A stretch of DNA of 64,000 nt. Source: an uncultured Bacteroidales bacterium. GTDB lineage: Bacteria > Bacteroidota > Bacteroidia > Bacteroidales > Paludibacteraceae. Both the position numbers and the translations under genes were made by a program. Numbering within the stretch: position 1 is the stretch's first letter; each line of letters begins with the position of its first letter. Below are positions 27,848 to 35,691 of this stretch, piece after piece. The stretch spans positions 1 through 64,000 of the forward strand of contig ONEZ01000007.1 in the NCBI GenBank assembly GCA_900316995.1, read 5' to 3'. The notes beneath the pieces were generated by a model. That model did no database searches, was not told the origin of the DNA, and was given only the letters and a program-made list of their open reading frames with translations.

Positions 27848-28423
27848 TTATTTTGCGGCCTCAGCAGCTGCCTTTGCGGCACGAGTTGATTTAACGCAAA
27901 CTACAAGGCTCTCCTTGTTGTCAACAATTTCAATGTTAGGGAATGAAAGCTCGCCAGCCTTGATAGACTTGCCAACCTCAAGGTTCTCAACATTTACAGT
28001 AACGCACTCAGGAATGTTCTTGCAAAGACCTTTAACCTTCATACGCTTCATCTCAAGAGAGAGCTTACCACCAGCCTTTACACCTACTGCAAGACCTTCT
28101 GTCTTAACAGGAACTTTGAATACGATAGGCTTCTTGTCATCAACCTCAAGGAAGTCAATGTGAAGAATGTTGTCTGATACTGGGTGGAACTGAATCTCTT
28201 TGATAACAGCAGAGCAAACTTTGTTGTCAATTGTAAGCTTTACCTCAAATACCTCTGGGCTGTAGATAAGTTTGCGTACATCGCTCTTAGATACTGTGAA
28301 GTTTGTGTTCTCTTTCTTGCATCCGTAAAGTACGCATGGGATAAGATCCTGCTTACGAAGTGCTGCGCTGGCTTTCTGTCCAAGCTCGGTTCTCTCAGAA
28401 CCGCTAAGTTCAAAAATTTTCAT
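27848..28423 (-). CDS. rplY: Ribosomal protein L25/Ctc, two-domain form
   Basis: 191 residues. The N-terminal L25 5S-rRNA-binding domain (1 to about 90) is followed by the TL5/Ctc C-terminal domain (about 95-180), with an Ala/Lys tail. It binds 5S rRNA in the large subunit. The leader can form a GGAGC/GCTCC hairpin (about 28447-28481), possibly regulatory. Confidence 0.95.
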   Translation of the reverse strand: MKIFELSGSERTELGQKASAALRKQDLIPCVLYGCKKENTNFTVSKSDVRKLIYSPEVFEVKLTIDNKVCSAVIKEIQFHPVSDNILHIDFLEVDDKKPIVFKVPVKTEGLAVGVKAGGKLSLEMKRMKVKGLCKNIPECVTVNVENLEVGKSIKAGELSFPNIEIVDNKESLVVCVKSTRAAKAAAEAAK

Positions 28424-28513
28424 AATAAAAATGTGTTACTCAAATTTGGAGCAATTAAAATGCTTTTGGTGTTGGCGCTCCAATTCCCATCACACTAATT
28501 TCAAAAGCGGGTG

Positions 28514-28544
28514 CAAAATTACGGAAAATTTTGCAAACCGCCAA
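28514..28544 (-). promoter_or_regulatory. Promoter of rplY-pth
   Basis: Minus-strand TTG (28542-28544), 20 bases, then TAATTTTG (28514-28521). This gives a leader of about 85 bases before rplY. Confidence 0.55.
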
Positions 28545-28551
28545 GAAAAAC

Positions 28552-29301
28552 TTACAGTTTCATCACCCTCTTCATCTCCAAGTTCTCATAGCCCTCAGGA
28601 CAGTGGGTTGAGAGATAAACGGTAGGATTGTTCTTGATAAACTCACGCACACGGTCAAGAGTGGTTCTGGCCGCGTCAATATCTTCAAACACAATGCTTA
28701 GTTTGTTTGCCTTCAGCGCAGCGTCACAGTAGGTTACATCGCCGTGCATCATATAGAAAAGACCTTCATTCTCAGCTATGATAATACTGTTGCCTTTTGT
28801 ATGCCCCTTGGCAGAGATGAACCAAACACCGTCAGCTATCTTCTGAGCTGCAGGGAAATTATGGTAAGGCCCGTCATTGTATGTGGCTTTGACAATGTTC
28901 TCACCTTCAAGGTTCATTGCGGCTGCATCCTGTGGCGATATGTAAATCTTGGCGTTTGGAAAATACTGGAGTGCACCTGTGTGGTCTGGATGTTTGTGAG
29001 TAATGAGAATCTTGGATATTTGCTCCGCCTTATAGCCGAGCGATGCCAAAGCCTCCAAATAATCCTGCTTTTTCTCTCCCATATAGAGCGGTGCACCAAG
29101 TTTCTTAGGAGGCACAGGGGCTCCGGTGGGGAAGCCTGTGTCAACCAAGATGACCTCACTGCCAGTGTCTATCAGAAAGTTCTGAAGACTGCTGCGATAT
29201 ATGATTTGCTCATCAAAATTCTCCTTGCCTTCTTCTCCTCCAAAGGCAAACGGCTGGTTCATGAACCCTCCGTCAAATAATTTCACGGCTTTGATTTCCA
29301 T
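28552..29301 (-). CDS. MBL-fold hydrolase
   Basis: 249 residues of the metallo-beta-lactamase fold. The zinc motif is THKHPDHTG, with further His and Asp in SAKGHTKGN, HGDVTYCD and the final STHCPEGY. The family includes N-acyl-homoserine lactonases and many other hydrolases. The substrate is not deducible. It is probably a single gene. Confidence 0.85.
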   Translation of the reverse strand: MEIKAVKLFDGGFMNQPFAFGGEEGKENFDEQIIYRSSLQNFLIDTGSEVILVDTGFPTGAPVPPKKLGAPLYMGEKKQDYLEALASLGYKAEQISKILITHKHPDHTGALQYFPNAKIYISPQDAAAMNLEGENIVKATYNDGPYHNFPAAQKIADGVWFISAKGHTKGNSIIIAENEGLFYMMHGDVTYCDAALKANKLSIVFEDIDAARTTLDRVREFIKNNPTVYLSTHCPEGYENLEMKRVMKL

Positions 29302-29377
29302 AATGTAGTCAATGTTAAAGTTTGTTTACAAGTGTCACGTCAATTTTTATGGTGTTACAGTTACAAATATACACAAA

Positions 29378-30163
29378 TTATCCTAGTACAACATCAAGAA
29401 CCATCATAAGTGTAAAACCCAAAGCAAACCCAATGGTGCTTAGATTGGAATGTACGCCATTGGAGGCCTCGGGTATGAGTTCCTCAATCACAACATATAG
29501 CATAGCCCCTGCTGCAAAAGCAAGCATATATGGCAGCGCAGGCGTTATGGCAGAGGCCAGTAAAATTACTAATGCGGCTCCCACAGGTTCAACCGCACCA
29601 CTTAGTGAGCCAATCAGAAAAGAGCGCCATTTTGAATTTCCTGATGCACGCATTGGCATGGAGATAATTGCTCCTTCAGGGATATTCTGAATTGCTATGC
29701 CCACAGACATAGCCAAGGCTCCTGTAATTGATATGTGGGCAGCACCGTTTTCGGCACCTGCCAAAACCACGCCCACAGCCATACCCTCAGGCAGGTTATG
29801 AATAGTTACTGCCAGAGCAAGCATCGCCGTGCGTGAAATTTTAGACTTGGGACCTTCTGGCGTATCCGAGTTAAGGTGCAAGTGCGGAGTAATCTCATCA
29901 ATGAGTAGCAGGAATCCCATACCAAGAAGCAGGCCAATAGAGGCGGGCAGCACAGCCCATGCGCCCCTGTCCTCAACCATCTCAATAGACGGAATAAGCA
30001 GAGACCACACTGATGCCGCCACCATTACTCCCGATGCAAAACCCAGCAGCGCCTTCTGAAGCCTTTCTGACATTTGCTCCTTCATGAAGAATACAAACGC
30101 AGAGCCTAGCATGGTGCCAAACAGCGGGATTAAAAGCCCTATGGTTAGAATTGATGCAGACAT
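29378..30163 (-). CDS. ZIP-family divalent metal transporter
   Basis: 261 residues with eight membrane segments. Helix 4 (HNLPEGMAVG) and helix 5 (IQNIPEGAIIS) carry the metal-binding HNxPEG/QNxPEG pair. The family transports Zn2+, and often Fe2+ or Mn2+, into the cytoplasm. The GVHSNLSTIGFALGF end is typical of the GufA/ZIP11-like subgroup. Confidence 0.9.
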   Translation of the reverse strand: MSASILTIGLLIPLFGTMLGSAFVFFMKEQMSERLQKALLGFASGVMVAASVWSLLIPSIEMVEDRGAWAVLPASIGLLLGMGFLLLIDEITPHLHLNSDTPEGPKSKISRTAMLALAVTIHNLPEGMAVGVVLAGAENGAAHISITGALAMSVGIAIQNIPEGAIISMPMRASGNSKWRSFLIGSLSGAVEPVGAALVILLASAITPALPYMLAFAAGAMLYVVIEELIPEASNGVHSNLSTIGFALGFTLMMVLDVVLG

Positions 30164-30217
30164 TGCCGTAATTAAACTACTGCAATATTACAAAAAAAAT
30201 CGCAAAAATACAAATGT

Positions 30218-30682
30218 TTAGCGTAGAGCGAACTCCATCCCAATCTTCTGAACTTTCATCCCCATGCTGGTGTAGAATGCCATGGCGGAGTCATTGCCAT
30301 CCCAGACATTTAGCGTGATATTATCGCAGCCCAGAGATTTGGCGTAGTCCAGCACATAATCATAAAGCGCCTTGCCAATGTGCTGCCCACGCTGTTTCTC
30401 ATCCACGCATATATCATCAATGTATAGAGTCTTTTTATCCTGCAGCAGTCTGTCATTTTTAATCTCTTTCAGCTGGCAGAATGCGTGACCTGAAACCTGC
30501 CCGTTGTCAAAAACAAATATCGGTTTGCTCTCATCTTTTAATATCTCCTCAAGCTGCTCTTCTGAGTACTTGGGCGTGTTTGACTTGAACAGGTCAGGGC
30601 GCAGGTTGTTGTGAACTTTGTCCGCCTGATATAGCAGCGCTATCAGCCCTGGAATATCTTTAATTGTTGCTTTTCTTACCAT
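30218..30682 (-). CDS. GNAT N-acetyltransferase
   Basis: 154 residues from the internal ATG (MVRKATIKDIPGL). The acetyl-CoA loop appears as VDEKQRGQHIGKALYDY and the family end as GNDSAMAFYTSMGM. The substrate is unknown. The start overlaps the nitroreductase gene by about 20 bp, so the two are coupled. Confidence 0.85.
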   Translation of the reverse strand: MVRKATIKDIPGLIALLYQADKVHNNLRPDLFKSNTPKYSEEQLEEILKDESKPIFVFDNGQVSGHAFCQLKEIKNDRLLQDKKTLYIDDICVDEKQRGQHIGKALYDYVLDYAKSLGCDNITLNVWDGNDSAMAFYTSMGMKVQKIGMEFALR

Positions 30683-31361
30683 GATTCTTATAATTTTTCC
30701 CCGATGCAATCTCAAAGTGGCACTTCACAATACCTAAATCAATGTGAGTGTAGCCAACAATAGAGAACTTGGTTTTAACTTCCACCGTTCCGTCAGCCTT
30801 CAGTGTAAACTCAAACTTCTGCTGATTCACAGCTGTTGGTGCTAACAGTGCCGCCTCAACACCTTTTACAAACCAGTCTGGCAGTACATCACTACCGGAT
30901 TTGTTTACCACAACATCTTTCAAAGTCTTCTTCTGCGGATGCTGTTTGCCGCCGTCAACGCCGTAGCCAAACGATATGACGCACTTGAGTTCCTCATCGG
31001 GGCCAATGGTGTAAGCGGATTTATTTTTCTTAAACGTAAGCCCAACCCAGCAGGAGTTAAGACCTAAGGCCTGCATGGTGAGCACAATGAGTTCTCCGTA
31101 GTAGCCAGCCTTAACATCGCCCTCCTTGCCTTTAGGGGCAACCACAGCCAGATAATTATTTACATTCTGGAACTTTCCATATTTTGCCAGCCCCGATGCA
31201 AATGCCGTAGGGTCATTCAGTATCATCTGAATATGAACCCCGCCCTCACGGTTGGCGCTGTCAATGGCGGCCTGAATCTTTGCCGCTGTTTCCGCCTCTA
31301 CTGCCTTTGCCAGATACTGTCTTACAGAGTGTCTTGCGGATATTGCTTCTTGTAGTGTCAT
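30660..31361 (-). CDS. Nitroreductase-family FMN protein
   Basis: 233 residues from MTLQEAISARHSVRQYL. It has the FMN-binding RHSVRQYL start, the central GLNSCWVGL segment and PDWFVKGVEAALLAPTAVNQQK. Length and motifs fit a nitroreductase/NADH-dependent flavin enzyme with a duplicated FMN-binding region. The substrate is unknown. Confidence 0.85.
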   Translation of the reverse strand: MTLQEAISARHSVRQYLAKAVEAETAAKIQAAIDSANREGGVHIQMILNDPTAFASGLAKYGKFQNVNNYLAVVAPKGKEGDVKAGYYGELIVLTMQALGLNSCWVGLTFKKNKSAYTIGPDEELKCVISFGYGVDGGKQHPQKKTLKDVVVNKSGSDVLPDWFVKGVEAALLAPTAVNQQKFEFTLKADGTVEVKTKFSIVGYTHIDLGIVKCHFEIASGKNYKNHGKKSNN

Positions 31362-31446
31362 CGCTGAGATGTTTGTTTTCTTGTAATAAATTGTTTGCAA
31401 GTTTACGTAAAAATTGGCAAATTTGCAATCCAAAACAATCAATATC

Positions 31447-32067
31447 ATGTATTTTTCAAAACACAATGAGAATGTGACATTCTCCTATACATACGGGAGT
31501 GCGCTTGAGGTTGAGGCAAAAGGAAGTGTCTGCAAGGAGGACACAGATGTGGAGCCATACCCAAACAAAAACTGGAGCAAAGAGCATTACAGAATAGAGC
31601 TCACAGAGGGTGTAACTTCAGTGGGGGCTGGTTTTCTTGATGTGTTTGTTAATATGGAGGAGCTTATCATCCACCGCAGCGTAAAGAACATAGAGGTGAC
31701 GCCACAGCTGAAAAAAATATTGAACAACGTAACTATAAGAGGCTGGCGGAAAACATACGCAGAAAAATTTGCTGGGCAGTACGGCCTTAAGTTCCTGCAA
31801 GCTGACATTATGGTTGGCTGGCACCGCACAGATTACTCAAATACAAAACTAACAATCAGATTTAAAAATGATGGCACGCCGTATTTGGAGTATGACGAAT
31901 ATACATCAGGCATATCGGCAGGAAACTGTGGAGGCGGGACATATACAAGAGATATAGAGCCTGATTTTTACAAGTCAGAGACTCTTGAAAGTTTTGCCAA
32001 TAGACTCCCTGGCTACCACGATGTCATACTTAAGAACAAAGATTTGGCTCATCTTTTCAAAGCGTAA
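31447..32067 (+). CDS. Conserved protein of unknown function
   Basis: 206 residues from the ATG of MYFSKHNENVTFSY. Residues 45-105 (ITDGVTSVG-like, VNMEELIIHRSVKNIEVTPQL) resemble one or two leucine-rich repeat units. The second half has no recognised domain (WHRTDYSNTKLTIRF, GISAGNCGGGTYTRDI). No signal peptide. It is 4 bp ahead of the YgjP-type gene and probably co-transcribed. Confidence 0.6.
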   Translation: MYFSKHNENVTFSYTYGSALEVEAKGSVCKEDTDVEPYPNKNWSKEHYRIELTEGVTSVGAGFLDVFVNMEELIIHRSVKNIEVTPQLKKILNNVTIRGWRKTYAEKFAGQYGLKFLQADIMVGWHRTDYSNTKLTIRFKNDGTPYLEYDEYTSGISAGNCGGGTYTRDIEPDFYKSETLESFANRLPGYHDVILKNKDLAHLFKA

Positions 32068-32071
32068 CTAA

Positions 32072-32626
32072 GTGGCATTTGAAATAACATACAGGAGAAC
32101 CAGCAGAATGTCAATGCGCATTGTCAAGAACGGCGATGTGCATGTTTCTGTGCCAATAGGCTACCCAAGAAAGTTAGTGGAAGATTTCATAGCTGAACAT
32201 GCAGACTGGATTGAAAGCGCCCGTAAACGTAACGCAGAGAGGGTTAAAGGCCAGAATGACTTTTTCAGCAAACTGCCGTTGCAGACCAGGGCTCAGGCAA
32301 AAGAAGCGTTAGACAAGCTGACTGCCATTATCATGCCAATGGTGGAGCGCAATGCGGAGATTATGGGTGTGAAGCCGTCAGCAGTGTACTACAAACGGCT
32401 AAAGTCACGATGGGGCGCCTGCAAATATAATGACAAGTCCATCTGCTTTTCCATCTACCTTCTGCTACTGCCAGAGTGGTGCATTGAACATGTGGTGGTG
32501 CATGAACTCTGCCACCTTAAAGTTCCAAACCACAGTGAGCGTTTCTACAAACTTATGGACACATACTATCCCCGCTGGCGTGAAGCCCGCAAGGAGACAC
32601 GCAAATGTGTGTGTTATGTTTGTTGA
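32072..32626 (+). CDS. YgjP/DUF45-type metal-dependent hydrolase
   Basis: 184 residues. The zinc motif is VVHELCHLKVPNHSERF (HExxH variant) and the preceding KSRWGACKYN motif is typical of YgjP-like M48 relatives. The start is taken at the first available codon (GTG). The last eight residues (KCVCYVC) look foreign: a second copy of the gene's 3' end lies 840 bp downstream with a more usual tail (RLCQNKIQ). Confidence 0.8.
   Translation: MAFEITYRRTSRMSMRIVKNGDVHVSVPIGYPRKLVEDFIAEHADWIESARKRNAERVKGQNDFFSKLPLQTRAQAKEALDKLTAIIMPMVERNAEIMGVKPSAVYYKRLKSRWGACKYNDKSICFSIYLLLLPEWCIEHVVVHELCHLKVPNHSERFYKLMDTYYPRWREARKETRKCVCYVC
32562..32603 (+). repeat. 42-bp direct repeat, copy 1
   Basis: Identical at 41 of 42 positions to 33402-33443, exactly 840 bp away. 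It covers the codons for TYYPRWREARKETR of the YgjP-type protein. The two copies flank the DUF2461 gene. Confidence 0.9.
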
Positions 32627-32710
32627 TATTCTGCGTCAACAATATTGTGAAAAATCATGTCAAAGATTAAAAAAAAAAATTGCAATTTTGCAAATTGTAA
32701 TTATTGATAT

Positions 32711-33385
32711 ATGGATACAAAACATATTCTTGATTTTATTGGAAGGCTCAATGAGAATAACAACCGTGAGTGGTTCATGGCAAATAAGGCGGAGTATGAC
32801 GCCATAAAAAAGGAGACAGAGCAGTTTGTGCGCGAGTGGACGGCAGCCATGACCGATATAGACCCTGATACGGCAGTGCTCCAGCCTAAAGAGTGTCTTT
32901 TCAGAATATACCGCGATGTGCGCTTCTCTTCTGATAAACGTCCGTATAAAGATCATATAGGAATAATACTGGCACCTCATGGAGGCCGTAAATCACATTA
33001 CGGGTGCTATTATCTTCATTTGCAGCCAGGGGAATCTATGTTTGCCGCAGGGATGTGGAATCCTGAACCCGAACTGGTAAAGGCGCTCCGACGTGACATA
33101 TATGATAACTACGATGAACTTGAAGAGATATTTAGCCGTGATTATGTCAAAAGGTATTTCACATCGTTTGACGAGTGGGGCTTGATGAAAAAAGTGCCGG
33201 CTCCATATTCGTCAGATTTTCCACATAAAGACTGGATAGCCCGTAAAATGTTTACAATAAGCACGCCAATACCAGATAAGATTCTGTTCTCATCAAGATT
33301 CCTTGAACACCTGCTTGATATTTGCCGTGCTGCGGCTCCAATAAACAAATTCTTGAATTACACCCTTGAATCCATGTACTGTTGA
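32711..33385 (+). CDS. DUF2461 family protein
   Basis: 224 residues that match the DUF2461 (TIGR02453) family: WFMANKAEYDAIKKE, the FRIYRDVRFSSDKRPYKDHIG core, YYLHLQPGESMFAAGMW and DWIARKMFTISTPIPD. The biochemical function of the family is unknown. It sits between the two copies of the ygjP-end repeat. Confidence 0.88.
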   Translation: MDTKHILDFIGRLNENNNREWFMANKAEYDAIKKETEQFVREWTAAMTDIDPDTAVLQPKECLFRIYRDVRFSSDKRPYKDHIGIILAPHGGRKSHYGCYYLHLQPGESMFAAGMWNPEPELVKALRRDIYDNYDELEEIFSRDYVKRYFTSFDEWGLMKKVPAPYSSDFPHKDWIARKMFTISTPIPDKILFSSRFLEHLLDICRAAAPINKFLNYTLESMYC

Positions 33386-33401
33386 AGAAATGGCAATAGA
33401 G

Positions 33402-33468
33402 CATACTATCCCCGCTGGCGTGAAGCCCGCAAGGAGACTCGCAGACTATGCCAGAATAAAATTCAGTA
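33402..33468 (+). pseudogene. Displaced 3' end of the YgjP-type gene (repeat copy 2)
   Basis: In frame, this stretch encodes YYPRWREARKETRRLCQNKIQ and a TAA stop, a natural C-terminus for the YgjP-like protein. Only the 3' end is present, so it is the remnant left when the DUF2461 segment came to lie inside the gene. Confidence 0.7.
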
Positions 33469-33474
33469 AGCAAT

Positions 33475-33786
33475 ATGATTAAAGTAAAATATTCAAGAGA
33501 GAGCGTTTGCATGGCAGATGACTGTGTGAACCGCCTAATGTCGTATGAAATGCCAGATGATACAACACTGGATGAGTTAATTGCACGTATCAGGGAGACT
33601 TACGTTGATGATTATAGTGGAATCCCGTATACCGGAGGCGGCACACGCTGGATTTTGACATCGAATGTAGGACCGTTGGCGAATTTCTGTGATAGTCATG
33701 CATCCGTGCCACGATACTACACATTCACCCCCAATGACCTAATAAAAGATTTAGGCATAACAGAGGTTCACGGGCACAGGAAGTAA
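33475..33786 (+). CDS. Small conserved hypothetical protein
   Basis: 103 residues, soluble, with no signal peptide. The central TGGGTRWILTSNVGPLANF and the ending PNDLIKDLGITEVHG look conserved but were not assigned to a family. It is probably in one unit with the genes upstream. Confidence 0.55.
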   Translation: MIKVKYSRESVCMADDCVNRLMSYEMPDDTTLDELIARIRETYVDDYSGIPYTGGGTRWILTSNVGPLANFCDSHASVPRYYTFTPNDLIKDLGITEVHGHRK

Positions 33787-33824
33787 CCAAGAAAGTAACC
33801 AAGTAAAGCCGATAATGTCTGACC

Positions 33825-34073
33825 TCATTTCCTCATCAGTTTAATGAACCACTCTTCTTCAGGGTGAAATCCAAAGAAGGCTTTTCCATCACCGCCTAAA
33901 TCCCAAGGACTCATGACCTCACAGGATTTTAGGGGAAGAAGATGATGCTTCCCCTGATGTAATAATACTTTCACCCTCCGGCGAAACTTTCGGCTACATG
34001 CCTGTTTCCCTCTCTTTTGAGACTTGCAGCAACACCATGTGCTGCCAGGCATTCTTTTTCTACTTCTACTCAT
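33825..34073 (-). CDS. Small basic Cys-containing protein
   Basis: 82 residues, strongly basic at the start (MSRSRKRMPGSTWCCCKSQKRGK) and ending EEWFIKLMRK. Such small Arg/Lys/Cys-rich proteins recur in Bacteroidales genomes without known function. The three adjacent cysteines could bind metal. An inverted repeat GTCTCGTAAT/ATTACGAGAC (34075-34084 and 34131-34140) lies just upstream and may be an operator. Confidence 0.5.
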   Translation of the reverse strand: MSRSRKRMPGSTWCCCKSQKRGKQACSRKFRRRVKVLLHQGKHHLLPLKSCEVMSPWDLGGDGKAFFGFHPEEEWFIKLMRK

Positions 34074-34183
34074 TGTCTCGTAATATTATGAGACGACACG
34101 GAGTACTATCTCATGGCGTCTCGGTTAAACATTACGAGACCATAATTTTAAGAGTGTTCATAATTGTGTTATTTTGAACGTAT

Positions 34184-34514
34184 TTAAAGTTTCTGTGCAA
34201 GCTCAATAACCTTTTGTTTTGTGGCGTCAGTTTTCTGCTCATCAATTTTGGCGGTAACCACACCAATATTCTCTACGCCCCAGTAGCCGCAGATGTCATT
34301 AAACTCAGCGATGGCACCACTGTAAACGCCAGGAGAGTAAGAAGAACAAAGCATAGCCATCTTGCGCACACGCTTAGGGCTGTTAATTCTTTCTGCTAAC
34401 ATTTGCCAGCGTTACTTCATGACCAGCCGCCTCAGCAGCTTTCTTAAACTCATCAGACATCCATGCTGTATTACCAGTTGCACGTGGCGAACTTTGAAGA
34501 ATCAGTACTTTCAT
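34184..34514 (-). pseudogene. NADPH-dependent FMN reductase/flavodoxin-like gene with internal deletion
   Basis: The frame from ATG 34514 reads MKVLILQSSPRATGNTAWMS, the phosphate loop of a flavodoxin-fold reductase, and stops after about 43 residues. A second frame (34402-34184) then gives the family C-terminus (KMAMLCSSYSPGVYSGAIAEFNDICGYWG, ending KVIELAQKL). The middle of the protein, about 60-70 residues with the rest of the flavin site, is missing and the frame is broken. A 7-bp inverted repeat lies before the start. Confidence 0.75.
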
Positions 34515-34534
34515 AATATTTGATTTTTGCTATT

Positions 34535-34550
34535 TCGCCAATGTTGGCGA
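34535..34550. promoter_or_regulatory. Operator-like palindrome before the flavoprotein gene
   Basis: TCGCCAA-TG-TTGGCGA, a perfect 7-bp inverted repeat with a 2-base centre, about 21 bases upstream of the broken flavoprotein gene. The shape suits a dimeric repressor site; the regulator gene is not nearby. Confidence 0.45.
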
Positions 34551-34568
34551 TTGTTATTCTTCCAACCG

Positions 34569-34604
34569 TATTTTAATTCCCTCGAATTCGGGGGAATTAA
34601 AATA
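34569..34604. terminator. 13-bp perfect inverted repeat, possible bidirectional terminator
   Basis: TATTTTAATTCCC (34569-34581) and GGGAATTAAAATA (34592-34604) pair perfectly around a 10-base loop. The A/T runs on both flanks allow termination in either direction. It separates the flavoprotein remnant from the RNA gene and R-M operon. Confidence 0.5.
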
Positions 34605-34715
34605 TGGATTGTACAATTTATGCTTTAACTGCGTAAAGATATTAAAATTGACTCGGTTATGCAAGTTTTGATTAACTTTTGAAGTGCAGTTGAAGATGTT
34701 TCAAAAAAAGAATGC

Positions 34716-34961
34716 TATATTTGCAAAATGAAATGACTTTTTCAGCTATGGCAGGGCGCTGCCTGTAGGCTGAAAGTTTATATAGATTTTATAATTTAGC
34801 GTTTGCTATTTATTCGGTTGCATTCTAAAACCTGAGAAATTTTAAGATGTTACTACACGAATAAGTCAGTAGATGTCTGCGTTTTGCGTGGGCTTGACTA
34901 ATCTGTAGTAACGGGCTTCTCAGGGCCTTAGAATGCGGATTGTTAAGTCCGCGTTTGTTTT
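34716..34961 (+). ncRNA. Structured small RNA gene upstream of the R-M operon
   Basis: A -7 element TATATTTG (34716-34723) precedes three structures. (a) A hairpin TTTCAGC/GCTGAAA with inner GGCAG/CTGCC (34740-34776). (b) A long hairpin built from four stacked stems: GCATTCTAA/TTAGAATGC (34820-34828/34928-34936), CCTGAGAA/TTCTCAGG (34831-34838/34917-34924), GTTACTACA/TGTAGTAAC (34849-34857/34904-34912) and AGTCA/TGACT (34864-34868/34895-34899). (c) A terminator-like GCGGA/TCCGC hairpin with GTTTGTTTT (34935-34961). The RNA would be about 235 nt. No -33 box was found and no Rfam family is recognised; a 6S-like RNA is possible. Confidence 0.65.
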
Positions 34962-35025
34962 GCCCATAGAGAACCCGTTTTACTTCTGAATAGATACGTC
35001 ATGCGCTACAAACACGTAATAACGC

Positions 35026-35691
35026 ATGGACCAAAAATCCAAGTCTGAGAGTAGCCAGATTAAAAGTCGCAAGCGTGTGTCTGACCACGGGGAGGTTTTT
35101 ACCAACCCTCGTGAGGTAAACGCAATGCTTGATTTGGTGAAAGATGAAACGGAGAATATCTACAGCCGTTTCTTAGAGCCTGCTTGTGGTGACGGTAATT
35201 TCCTTTGTGAGATACTGCGCCGCAAACTCTCTGTTTGTGCTTCAAAGGTAAAAAGCGGAGCCTATTCACAGTTAGATTATGAAAAAGATGCGGTGATTTC
35301 TGTATCGAGCATTTATGGTATAGAGATATTGCAAGATAACGTATTACAGTGTCGTGACCGCCTGCTTGAACTGTTCTACGCTGAATACAAAAAAATATAT
35401 GGCTCTAAGGTAAAGCCAGAGTGCATAGATGGCGTAAAATTCCTGCTAAGCAAAAACATCATTTGGGGCGATGCTCTCAGTTACCGTCTTGTGAGTGATC
35501 CTACCCAGTGGATAATTATCTCAGAATGGAGCCCTCTTGCAGCAGGTAAGATTAACCGCCGTGATTATGAGTTTTCTTACCTTGTGCGTGAGAACTCCAA
35601 CGCTATGCCAGGCCTCTTCTCTGATGAGCCATTGAAGGCATATCCCCCAGTTTACTTCCTCAACCTATCCGATGCCTATGAAAAAGATTAA
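35026..35691 (+). CDS. Degenerate N6-adenine methyltransferase-like subunit
   Basis: 221 residues with a SAM-binding motif I (FLEPACGDGNFL, after the EVFTNPREVNAMLD lead-in common to type I/II M subunits) and a partial motif for acid binding (IYGIEI). At the place where N-P-P-Y should occur the sequence is SEWSPL, so it is probably inactive and may serve as a partner. It overlaps the next methyltransferase gene by 20 bp in another frame, which suggests coupling. Confidence 0.75.
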   Translation: MDQKSKSESSQIKSRKRVSDHGEVFTNPREVNAMLDLVKDETENIYSRFLEPACGDGNFLCEILRRKLSVCASKVKSGAYSQLDYEKDAVISVSSIYGIEILQDNVLQCRDRLLELFYAEYKKIYGSKVKPECIDGVKFLLSKNIIWGDALSYRLVSDPTQWIIISEWSPLAAGKINRRDYEFSYLVRENSNAMPGLFSDEPLKAYPPVYFLNLSDAYEKD

